Source: Flavobacterium fluviatile
GTDB lineage: Bacteria > Bacteroidota > Bacteroidia > Flavobacteriales > Flavobacteriaceae
DNA: 64,000 nucleotides
Assembly: GCF_010645065.1 (NCBI RefSeq)
Contig: NZ_JAADZW010000002.1
Span: 1 to 64,000, forward strand
Direction: 5' to 3'
Positions 57,121 through 64,000 of the stretch are shown in pieces (position 1 is the stretch's first letter; every line of letters starts with the position of its first letter). The notes beneath the pieces are model-generated. The model ran no database searches and was not told the origin of the DNA. It saw only the letters and a list, made by a program, of their open reading frames with translations. The translations under genes were made by a program, and so were the position numbers.

Positions 57121-57822
57121 ATGAAAGAACAATTTAAAAAATTTCTGAACGAAGAGCAAGATCCTAAAGCGATTGAAAAAATTACTTCAAAACTCAATGA
57201 TTTATTGATGAAAGGAGAAGAAGTAGGATATATTGCAGTTCAAAAAAAGCCTGCAATTACTGTTTTTCCGGATAGTATTGTATTAACGAATAAAAGAATT
57301 ATTATTTGTAAACCTAAAAATTTGGGTCTTTCGATGGATTTTACGGATTATACCTGGGATGATATTGCCGGAGCATTTGTAAAAGAAAATATTCTGGGTT
57401 CAGAATTCTCATTTAATACCAATACCGATTTATCGATTTCTATTGATTATATTCCAAAAATCCAGGCCAGAAAAATATATACCTACGCAAAAGAGCAATT
57501 GGATTTATTTAAAAATCCAGTAACTATACCCGCTCCTGTTTCAGAAATTATCCAGACAGAGGAGCCAGAAGATACAGTTGAAGAAGTAGAAACAGAAGAA
57601 GTGACTAATTTTGCAGAAATTATACCTGCCACAACTCCATCTTATACAGAAACTTTTGAGCCAATTTCACAAACGCAGTCCACCGGAGAGCGTAAGTTGA
57701 GTGAATTGTCTAAAGAAGAACTTTTTGATAAATTACAGAATTATAAAAAATTACTGGATAATGGTTTAATTCTCCAGGGAGAATATGACACTTATAAAAA
57801 AGAAATTTTAAGTTATATGTAA
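57121..57822 (+). CDS. PH-domain protein with SHOCT-like C-terminus
   Basis: A 233-residue protein. A bacterial PH domain (about 30-135) covers PAITVFPDSIVLTNKRIIIC and WDDIAGAFVKENILGSEFSF. A low-complexity acidic linker (about 140-185, EEPEDTVEEVETEE) leads to a C-terminal helical SHOCT-like tail, LSELSKEELFDKLQNYKKLL then LILQGEYDTYKKEIL. There is no signal or membrane segment. Such two-part proteins are common and without assigned function; the tail is thought to mediate oligomerisation. A terminator follows. Confidence 0.85.
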   Translation: MKEQFKKFLNEEQDPKAIEKITSKLNDLLMKGEEVGYIAVQKKPAITVFPDSIVLTNKRIIICKPKNLGLSMDFTDYTWDDIAGAFVKENILGSEFSFNTNTDLSISIDYIPKIQARKIYTYAKEQLDLFKNPVTIPAPVSEIIQTEEPEDTVEEVETEEVTNFAEIIPATTPSYTETFEPISQTQSTGERKLSELSKEELFDKLQNYKKLLDNGLILQGEYDTYKKEILSYM

Positions 57823-57823
57823 T

Positions 57824-57857
57824 AAAAAAATCCGAAGCTTAAACTTCGGATTTTTTT
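57824..57857. terminator. bidirectional terminator between the PH-domain gene and rodA
   Basis: AAAAAATCCGAAG and CTTCGGATTTTTT form a long stem around a short loop with A and T runs on either side; it serves both convergent genes. Confidence 0.88.
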
Positions 57858-57875
57858 AGTTTATATCTTTTTTGC

Positions 57876-59111
57876 TTACCATTCATTGACTTTATTGGCA
57901 TCCATTTTTAAGAATATAAAAAGCAAAATGGTAAATCCCCACAAACCTGAGCCTCCATAAGAGAAGAAAGGCAGAGGTACGCCGATTGTTGGAAAAATAC
58001 CGACTACCATGGCAATATTTACAAAGAAATGAATGAATAAAATACCGGCAACACAATATCCGTATACCCTGCTGAATTTTGTTTTTTGCCTTTCGGCTAA
58101 ATAAATTATTCTTAGAAGCAATCCGGCAAATAAGGCGATAACAATAAAGGAACCAACAAACCCCCATTCTTCACCCACAGTTGTAAATATATAATCAGTA
58201 TGCTGTTCCGGTACAAAACCACCTTTTGTCTGAGTTCCTTCTAAAAAACCTTTTCCAAGCCAGCCCCCGGATCCGATAGCAATTTCCGATTGATTAGTGT
58301 TGTATCCGATACCTTTCATATCGACAGTTTTTCCCAGCAATATGTTGAAACGGTCTCTGTGATGCTGCTTAAATACATTTTCAAAAACATAATTTACAGA
58401 GAAAACAAAAGCCGAAATAATGGCCAGAAGTATTGTGCTTAATAGAAAATTGCGGTCAACAGCTCTTCCTTTAAAATGTATGATAATCAGTACTGCTAAT
58501 GCAAGTAAAATTACAACATACGGTTCTAAAATGAGTGTTAATACAAATAAAAGAATCGTTATAAAACCTGTCCAGATATACCACACAGGAAGTCCTTCCC
58601 GATGTAAAACAATAATGAAAATACTATAAATCAAAGCACTCCCGGGATCAGGCTGAGGTAAAATCAAAATTACAGGCAATAATATGATGGAAAGAGCCTG
58701 AATTTGACGATTCGTTTCTTTAAGATTAATTTGTGTATCGCTCAGATATTTGGCTAATGCCAATGAAGTAGCCGCTTTTGCAAATTCTGAAGGCTGTAGT
58801 GTAAAACTTCCTATTGCATACCAGCACCTTTGTCCTGCAATTGTTTTTCCAAAGAGAAATAATCCGGCCAGTGATAATAAGGAAACGCCAAAAATGATAC
58901 TGGCATATTTTTCATAAAATTTACCATCAACAAACAGCACAACAAAAATTAATGGTATAGTACAGGCGATAAATATTAACTGCTTTTCATAGGTTCCTTC
59001 TGTTGAGGATAATGATGAGGAATATATATTTAGCCAGCCCAAAATAACCAGGACAATATAGATAATAACACTTATCCAGTCAATATTATTTTTTACGCTT
59101 TGATTTTTCAT
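57876..59111 (-). CDS. rodA: rod-shape SEDS glycosyltransferase RodA
   Basis: A 411-residue SEDS-family peptidoglycan polymerase with about ten helices. Signatures: LQPSEFAKAATSLALAKYL, LILPQPDPGSALIY (with the catalytic-loop Asp), GWLGKGFLEGTQTKGGFVPE, HTDYIFTTVGEEWGFVGSF and GVPLPFFSYGGSGLWGF. The position after mrdA and the absence of an FtsW-like extension identify RodA. It works with PBP2 in the elongasome. It is the last gene of the mre run and ends at a bidirectional terminator. Confidence 0.93.
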   Translation of the reverse strand: MKNQSVKNNIDWISVIIYIVLVILGWLNIYSSSLSSTEGTYEKQLIFIACTIPLIFVVLFVDGKFYEKYASIIFGVSLLSLAGLFLFGKTIAGQRCWYAIGSFTLQPSEFAKAATSLALAKYLSDTQINLKETNRQIQALSIILLPVILILPQPDPGSALIYSIFIIVLHREGLPVWYIWTGFITILLFVLTLILEPYVVILLALAVLIIIHFKGRAVDRNFLLSTILLAIISAFVFSVNYVFENVFKQHHRDRFNILLGKTVDMKGIGYNTNQSEIAIGSGGWLGKGFLEGTQTKGGFVPEQHTDYIFTTVGEEWGFVGSFIVIALFAGLLLRIIYLAERQKTKFSRVYGYCVAGILFIHFFVNIAMVVGIFPTIGVPLPFFSYGGSGLWGFTILLFIFLKMDANKVNEW

Positions 59112-59128
59112 TTTAAATGAATCCCTGA

Positions 59129-61108
59129 TTAATTTCGTTTGATGGAATCTGTTTTAGTTTTTGGAATTACTCTTTTGCTTTTTGCAATAGAGTCTTTTCG
59201 TTTAATTTCTAACCTGGCAACATTTGCAATGGAATCTTTTATTCTTATTTCTTTTTTAACACTTTCAGAAAGGCCGCCTAATTTTGCGTATTCACTTTGA
59301 AGACTTTTGTTTAAAACCCTGACTTCCAAATCAGTTCTGGAAATTTTCTTTTTTAAATATTTTTCTATCATTAAACTGGCAATAGGTCCGGCAATCGAGG
59401 CTCCAAATCCACCATTTTCAATCATAATCGCAATCGCAATTTTTGGATTGTCTTTTGGAGCAAATGCAACAAATATGGAGTGATCTTCAAGCTGGACTCT
59501 TTTACCGCCAATTTTTGCAAAATTTTCAGCTGTACCGGTTTTTCCACAAATGTCAATACCTTCAACTTTTAACCTGCTTGCGGTTCCCATATTATAAACA
59601 TCAAATAAGCCGCTTATGATTGGAGGGAAATATTTCTTGTCTATGGATGTTGTGTGCTTTGTTGTAAATTTTGCATCAATTTTTTTTCCTTCAATCTTTT
59701 TTATGATGTGAGGAGTGTAATAATATCCCTGATTCGCAATTGTTGCCATCATATTTGCCAGCTGAATTGGCGTCATTACAACTTCTCCCTGCCCAATAGC
59801 ATTGGAAACAATAGCTGTACTTCTCCAGCCGCCATTAGGATACATTCGTTTATAGGTTTTAGAAGTTGGAATTTTTCCTCTTTTTCCGGTTGGTAGATCA
59901 TAACCCATAAATTCACCTAACCCAAAAGTTTTAAGGTGATTACTCCATACATCTACAGCAGCAGCTGGTTTTGTATATTTATTAATTGTTCGCATGTAAG
60001 CTGTTGCAAAATAACTGTTACAGGACTGGTAGATGGCTCTGTGCAATTGCAATTGTCCTCCACTGCAGTGACATCTCATAAATCGTCCTCTTGCATAACT
60101 GAAACCATGATGACAGGAAACAGAAAAGTTTTCATCAACCACTCCTTCCTGCAATGCCACGAGTCCTGTTAAAATTTTAAAAGGAGAACCGGGTGGATAT
60201 TCTGCCAAAAGTCCTCTGTCGTATAGGGGTTTTGCTATAGAATCGTGGTATAAAAGTGTATAATTTTTAGAACGCTGTCTCCCGACTAAGATGCCCGGAT
60301 CGTATGATGGAGCGGTTACTAGTGCTAATATTTCCCCTGATTTAGGTTCAAGAGCCACAATACCGCCTCTTTTATTGATCATCAATTCTTCACCGTATTT
60401 TTGAAGTTCAGCATCGATAGTTAAATTAATGTCTTCTCCCTGGACAGCGATAGTGTCATATTTTCCGTCTTTATAAGAACCAATTTCTCTGTTGTATTTG
60501 TCTTTTTGGATATATTTTACACCTTTTATACCTCTGAGTATTTCTTCATAACTTTCTTCAACACCTTGCCTGCCAATTAAATCACCGCTATTGTAATAAG
60601 GGTTTTTTGCAATCTGTCTTTCATTTACCTGTGTGATAAAACCAAAAATATTAGCGCCACAATCAACTTCATAATCGCGCAGGGAACGTTTCTGAAAATA
60701 GAAGCCTTCGTATTTTCTGATTTTTTCCTGAAAAGCGGCAAATTCTGCCTTGTTAAGCTGAGATAAAAAAACAGAAGGCAATCTTGGGCTGTAAACCTTT
60801 GCCTTTGCTACTCTTTTTTCGTACTCTTCTTTTGTAATATTCAATAGTTCGCAGAATTCAGCAACATTCAGATCTTCTTTAATATCCCTTGGGATTACCA
60901 TAATATCATAAGACGACTGATTTGCAACAAGCAGTTTTCCGTATCTGTCGTAAATATATCCGCGTTCAGGATAATCATATTTTATTTTAATAGCATTATT
61001 TTCTGATTTTAATTTGAAAGAATCATCAATAACCTGCAAATAAAATATCCTGATCACTAGCAAAGATGCTGCAATAATAATTAAAGTGGGCAGCAGGACT
61101 TTTCTCAT
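59129..61108 (-). CDS. mrdA: penicillin-binding protein 2
   Basis: A 659-residue class B transpeptidase. One N-terminal helix (LPTLIIIAASLLVIRIFYLQ) is followed by the pedestal (ERGYIYDRYGKLLVANQSSY) and the transpeptidase domain with PPGSPFKILTGL (active Ser in SxxK), SCNSYF (SxN) and GKTGTAENF (KTG). A Ser/Lys/Arg-rich tail after residue 620 is longer than in E. coli. It cross-links side-wall peptidoglycan with RodA. Spacing to rodA is 17 bp; it overlaps mreD by 4 bp. Confidence 0.95.
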   Translation of the reverse strand: MRKVLLPTLIIIAASLLVIRIFYLQVIDDSFKLKSENNAIKIKYDYPERGYIYDRYGKLLVANQSSYDIMVIPRDIKEDLNVAEFCELLNITKEEYEKRVAKAKVYSPRLPSVFLSQLNKAEFAAFQEKIRKYEGFYFQKRSLRDYEVDCGANIFGFITQVNERQIAKNPYYNSGDLIGRQGVEESYEEILRGIKGVKYIQKDKYNREIGSYKDGKYDTIAVQGEDINLTIDAELQKYGEELMINKRGGIVALEPKSGEILALVTAPSYDPGILVGRQRSKNYTLLYHDSIAKPLYDRGLLAEYPPGSPFKILTGLVALQEGVVDENFSVSCHHGFSYARGRFMRCHCSGGQLQLHRAIYQSCNSYFATAYMRTINKYTKPAAAVDVWSNHLKTFGLGEFMGYDLPTGKRGKIPTSKTYKRMYPNGGWRSTAIVSNAIGQGEVVMTPIQLANMMATIANQGYYYTPHIIKKIEGKKIDAKFTTKHTTSIDKKYFPPIISGLFDVYNMGTASRLKVEGIDICGKTGTAENFAKIGGKRVQLEDHSIFVAFAPKDNPKIAIAIMIENGGFGASIAGPIASLMIEKYLKKKISRTDLEVRVLNKSLQSEYAKLGGLSESVKKEIRIKDSIANVARLEIKRKDSIAKSKRVIPKTKTDSIKRN

Positions 61109-61611
61109 CGTTTATTTGGCTTAATAAGATATATGATTGTAATAGAAATGAGTATAGTGAAAATAGAACTAAACAAGGTTCGAAGTAAAATATCCCAAAT
61201 GAACTTAAATTGAAAGGCTTCCAGGATAAATAGGACTATGTGATGCAAGAAAACGGAAACCAAAATAAATGAGAAGCGCTCAGGTGTTAGGGATTCGTTT
61301 AATTTTATAGTCTGGTATTCGTAGCTTAATCCGAATGAGAACTTAAAAATGTATGGCCTGTAATAGGCTAAAATGACACAGGCTGCCGCATGGATACCCC
61401 CTGAGTTACAAAACATATCCATTGTAATACCCAGTAAAAAACTGGAAATGATTAAGCCGGACCTATTGCTGTTTACGGGATATAAAATTAGATATAAAAT
61501 ATATGGGAAAGGACTTATGTACCCTAAGAAATTCATATTATTAAAAATAACAATCTGAATTGCCAGTAACATGATAAATCGAAAAATATTGACTAACAGT
61601 GCGCTATTCAT
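61105..61611 (-). CDS. mreD: rod-shape-determining protein MreD
   Basis: A 168-residue inner-membrane protein with about five helices (IFRFIMLLAIQIVIFNNMNF, GITMDMFCNSGGIHAAACVI). It overlaps mrdA by 4 bp and mreC by 8 bp, so the three are translationally coupled. Sequence is only weakly conserved, as is usual for MreD; assignment rests on length, topology, the GxxxDxF-type segment and position. Confidence 0.88.
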   Translation of the reverse strand: MNSALLVNIFRFIMLLAIQIVIFNNMNFLGYISPFPYILYLILYPVNSNRSGLIISSFLLGITMDMFCNSGGIHAAACVILAYYRPYIFKFSFGLSYEYQTIKLNESLTPERFSFILVSVFLHHIVLFILEAFQFKFIWDILLRTLFSSIFTILISITIIYLIKPNKR

Positions 61612-62434
61612 CTTTTTCTTTGTTTTTGTTTTCTAAATTAATCAGTTCTTCTCTTCCCTTACTTTTAATAATATAAACATGTCCCAGGTTAGTCATGTCG
61701 TTAAATAACTTAACATTGATGGTGTAGAAAGTAGTTTTTTTGTCGGTATAAATATTTTGAATTGTTCCGATATTGATTCCTTCCGGGAAAATAACAGATT
61801 GTCCACCAGTGACGATAGTGTCTCCTTTTCTGACTGAAGCCAATCTGGGAACATCGGTTAACTGAACAAATCCTGTACTTTTTCCATTCCATGTAAGTGA
61901 ACCAAAGTGATTTGATTTCTTTATCTTGGCATTGATTTGTGATTTCATATTCAAAATACTAACAACGGTAGAGTAATTTGGGGAAGTATTATCTACAATA
62001 CCAACAATACCTAAACTATTTATTACTCCCATATCTTGTTTTACCCCTTCTTTCGATCCGGAATTCAGAGTAAGATAATTTTCGTGTGTACTATATGAGT
62101 TATGGATAACTTTTGAAACAATAATGTCAGCCGGTTTTACACCTTTGATGCTGTCTATCATTGGTGCTTTTGTGGTATCCTCCTTGTTGAATAATAGACT
62201 TTTTAATCTTGCGTTTTCAAGTACCAGTTCGTCATTTTCAGTTCTCAAATTCAAATACTCATTTACGTTGTTTATTTTTTCATAAACGCCGCCGCTAATA
62301 AAGTTAGCAGAGCTGATGATTCTGCTTCTGTGAAAGGAGTGAGATTGGATTGTGAGTGCCAACGAAATACCTAAAAGCAGCAAAAACAGCAATCGGTTAC
62401 TGTTTCTTATAATAAAATTAAAAATTTGCTGCAT
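61604..62434 (-). CDS. mreC: rod-shape-determining protein MreC
   Basis: A 276-residue bitopic protein. One N-terminal helix (LLFLLLLGISLALTI) is followed by a coiled coil (about 55-95, YLNLRTENDELVLENARLKS) and two beta-barrel domains containing NSGSKEGVKQDMGVINSLGI and KGDTIVTGGQSVIFPEGINI. It links cytoplasmic MreB to PBP2 in the periplasm. It is 103 bp after mreB; the gap holds a hairpin. Confidence 0.93.
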   Translation of the reverse strand: MQQIFNFIIRNSNRLLFLLLLGISLALTIQSHSFHRSRIISSANFISGGVYEKINNVNEYLNLRTENDELVLENARLKSLLFNKEDTTKAPMIDSIKGVKPADIIVSKVIHNSYSTHENYLTLNSGSKEGVKQDMGVINSLGIVGIVDNTSPNYSTVVSILNMKSQINAKIKKSNHFGSLTWNGKSTGFVQLTDVPRLASVRKGDTIVTGGQSVIFPEGINIGTIQNIYTDKKTTFYTINVKLFNDMTNLGHVYIIKSKGREELINLENKNKEKDE

Positions 62435-62481
62435 TTCTTGTTCGGTTATTTTGTTTCAGGATATGCTTTGGATTCAAATTT

Positions 62482-62511
62482 ATCAGAGCCGAATGCTAAA
62501 TTCGACTCTGA
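62482..62511 (-). promoter_or_regulatory. hairpin between mreB and mreC
   Basis: TCAGAG-C-CGAAT and ATTCG-A-CTCTGA pair with one internal mismatch around a short loop. The T-rich run lies on the plus-strand 3' side; on the minus strand only a short T-containing stretch follows, so it is more likely an attenuator or processing site than a full terminator of mreB. Confidence 0.45.
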
Positions 62512-62537
62512 AATTTTTTTGATTTGTTATTTTGATC

Positions 62538-63566
62538 TTATTTAATTAAAATGCTTTTGAATTTTGCAATGTTTTTAAGTGCCATTCCTGTTCCGCGGAC
62601 AACAGCTCTTAACGGATCTTCGGCAATATAAACAGGTAAATCAGTTTTTTGCGAAATACGCTTGTCTAAACCTCTTAACATCGAACCACCACCGGCAAGA
62701 TATATACCTGTATTGTAAATGTCAGCGGCTAATTCAGGAGGTGTCTGAGATAAAGTTTCCATTACGGCATCTTCAATACGCTGAATTGATTTGTCTAATG
62801 CTTTAGCAATTTCTCTGTAAGAAACATCAACTTGTTTTGGTTTTCCGGTAAGTAAATCTCTTCCCTGAACAGACATATCTTCCGGAGGACTTTCTAAATC
62901 TTCGATAGCAGCCCCAATCTGAATTTTTATTTTCTCTGCAGTACTTTCCCCAACAAAAAGGTTGTGTTGTGTACGCATGTAATAAACAATGTCATTTGTA
63001 AAAACGTCACCTGCAATTTTAACAGATTTGTCGCATACAATTCCGCCTAATGCAATAACGGCAATTTCAGTGGTACCACCTCCAATATCCACAATCATAT
63101 TTCCTTTTGGCTGCATGATATCGATACCAATACCAATTGCTGCTGCCATTGGCTCATGAATCAGATAAACTTCCTTTCCGTTTACTCTTTCGCAGGATTC
63201 TTTTACCGCACGCATCTCAACTTCAGTAATTCCGGATGGAATACAAACTACCATTCTTAAGGCGGGAGTAAACATTCTTTTCTTTAACGCCGGAATACTT
63301 TTAATGAACATATTGATCATTTTTTCTGAAGCATCAAAATCGGCAATTACACCATCCTTCAAAGGCCTTATGGTCTTGATGTTTTCATGTGTTTTACCTT
63401 GCATCATGTTGGCTTCTTTACCAACAGCAATGATTTTGCCGGAAATTCTATCGCGTGCAACGATAGAAGGGCTATCAATAACAACTTTATCATTATGTAT
63501 GATTAAAGTGTTTGCGGTACCAAGGTCTATCGCAATATCCTCAGTCATGAAATCAAAAAATCCCAT
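62538..63566 (-). CDS. mreB: rod-shape-determining actin homologue MreB
   Basis: A 342-residue bacterial actin. Motifs are IAIDLGTANTLIIH (phosphate-1), MVVCIPSGITEVEMRAVKES, EPMAAAIGIGIDI, MIVDIGGGTTEIAVIALGG (phosphate-2) and LAGGGSMLRGLDKRI (adenosine). It forms membrane-bound filaments that guide side-wall synthesis. It heads the mreBCD-mrdA-rodA run; a -7 box TAACTTTG lies at 63610-63617 between it and purH. Confidence 0.97.
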   Translation of the reverse strand: MGFFDFMTEDIAIDLGTANTLIIHNDKVVIDSPSIVARDRISGKIIAVGKEANMMQGKTHENIKTIRPLKDGVIADFDASEKMINMFIKSIPALKKRMFTPALRMVVCIPSGITEVEMRAVKESCERVNGKEVYLIHEPMAAAIGIGIDIMQPKGNMIVDIGGGTTEIAVIALGGIVCDKSVKIAGDVFTNDIVYYMRTQHNLFVGESTAEKIKIQIGAAIEDLESPPEDMSVQGRDLLTGKPKQVDVSYREIAKALDKSIQRIEDAVMETLSQTPPELAADIYNTGIYLAGGGSMLRGLDKRISQKTDLPVYIAEDPLRAVVRGTGMALKNIAKFKSILIK

Positions 63567-63609
63567 AAGTTTTTTAGGGGTTTAAAATGTTATAAATAAT
63601 TTTATTGAA

Positions 63610-63617
63610 CAAAGTTA
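63610..63617 (-). promoter_or_regulatory. -7 box of mreB
   Basis: TAACTTTG on the minus strand, 44 bp before the ATG, in the 57 bp between the purH stop and mreB. It would allow transcription apart from purH. Confidence 0.5.
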
Positions 63618-63623
63618 AACAAA

Positions 63624-64000
63624 TTAATGTTTAAAATGACGTGTTCCTGTAAATACCATTGCAAGATTATTTTCGTTGCAATAATTTATGCTTAATTCAT
63701 CTTTTATCGAACCGCCTGGCTGAATTACTGCTGTTATTCCTGCTTTTTTGGCTAATTCAACACAATCCGGAAAAGGGAAAAAAGCATCGCTTGCCATAGA
63801 AGCACCGTTTAAATCAAATCCGAAAGCTTTTGCTTTATCAACTGCCTGAATCAAAGCATCAACTCTGGATGTCTGACCAGTTCCGGATGAAATCAATGTT
63901 CCGTTCTTTGCAAAAACAATCGTATTTGATTTTGTATTCTTGCAAATTTTAGAAGCAAAGATCAAATCCTCTATTTCCTGAGCAGTAGGCTCTGTAGTTG
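63624..64000 (-). CDS. purH: bifunctional AICAR transformylase / IMP cyclohydrolase, C-terminal part
   Basis: The frame enters from beyond the right edge and ends at 63624. At least 125 residues are visible, starting TTEPTAQEIEDLIFASKICK. The formyltransferase part has KNGTLISSGTGQTSRVDALI, ASDAFFPFPDCVELAKKAGI, GGSIKDELSINYCNENNLAM and the end FTGTRHFKH, the classic PurH C-terminus. It catalyses the last two steps of IMP synthesis. It lies upstream of mreB in the same direction. Confidence 0.95.
   Translation of the reverse strand, partial: TTEPTAQEIEDLIFASKICKNTKSNTIVFAKNGTLISSGTGQTSRVDALIQAVDKAKAFGFDLNGASMASDAFFPFPDCVELAKKAGITAVIQPGGSIKDELSINYCNENNLAMVFTGTRHFKH

Noticed and set aside
61710-61892. 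Open frame inside mreC in another minus-strand frame
   Set aside because: It is a shadow of the well-conserved mreC coding region and has no start context or family signature.

Overview
The window is AT-rich chromosomal DNA from a member of the Bacteroidota, almost certainly a Flavobacterium or close relative. Evidence: promoters of the TTG-N17-19-TAnnTTTG type instead of -35/-10 boxes, almost no Shine-Dalgarno sequences, a short RpoD (287 aa) without region 1.1, SusC-style TonB receptors with an N-terminal carboxypeptidase-like domain, a mevalonate-pathway HMG-CoA reductase, an exosortase of the XrtF type, and the purH-mreB-mreC-mreD-mrdA-rodA order. Most genes are housekeeping. No prophage, CRISPR array, rRNA operon or large island is visible.

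Layout. 1-312: 3' remnants of two related transposase genes with IS ends. 376-457: tRNA-Leu. 0.6-6.1 kb: M20 peptidase, saccharopine-dehydrogenase-like enzyme, DUF423 protein, PEP carboxykinase. 6.2-10.2 kb: beta-propeller phytase lipoprotein with a large TonB receptor. 10.6-11.0 kb: tRNA-Asp and tRNA-Phe. 11.1-17.4 kb: envelope run coaX, outer-membrane barrel, lptC, small membrane protein, CorC/CNNM protein, PpiD-like chaperone. 18.1-20.4 kb: GYDIA-type GHMP kinase and HMG-CoA reductase. 20.6-27.4 kb: dipeptidyl peptidase, two POT peptide importers, two thioredoxin-fold proteins. 27.4-32.1 kb: comEC, NlpC/P60 peptidase, lpxB, a decayed ORF, surE. 32.3-35.9 kb: Prc-type protease, secreted nuclease, rpe. 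36.2-40.0 kb: rpoD, pnp, rpsO. 40.1-42.4 kb: two YwqK/MORN-repeat paralogues and free-methionine-sulfoxide reductase. 42.5-46.4 kb: XrtF pair, then a metal module (HYC_CC_PP protein, TonB receptor, HMA protein). 46.5-51.4 kb: DedA, DUF937-like, DUF456, a lipoprotein, GT2 plus flippase-like pair. 51.5-57.8 kb: ruvC, hemW and small accessory genes. 57.9-64 kb: rod-shape cluster and the end of purH.

The least ordinary part is 51.4-56.2 kb. Two small genes there, a four-helix-bundle (S23-like) gene and a GxxExxY (PDDEXK-like) gene, each sit inside about 0.5 kb of DNA bounded by its own terminal inverted repeat of roughly 30-34 bp. The two units lie on either side of hemW. Each gene is broken by an apparent single-base loss in an A run, and a third nearby gene (DUF4421-like) also carries a one-base frameshift. 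The repeat bounding the GxxExxY unit also occurs elsewhere in the window without a gene. Separately, three copies of a dispersed hairpin repeat (2.2, 19.1 and 49.3 kb) keep the same flanks while their central stems differ yet still pair, which is covariation visible within this one window.

Several start codons were moved downstream of the longest open frame because promoter boxes, repeats or signal peptides exclude the upstream starts. All functions are assigned by reading motifs; no database search was run.
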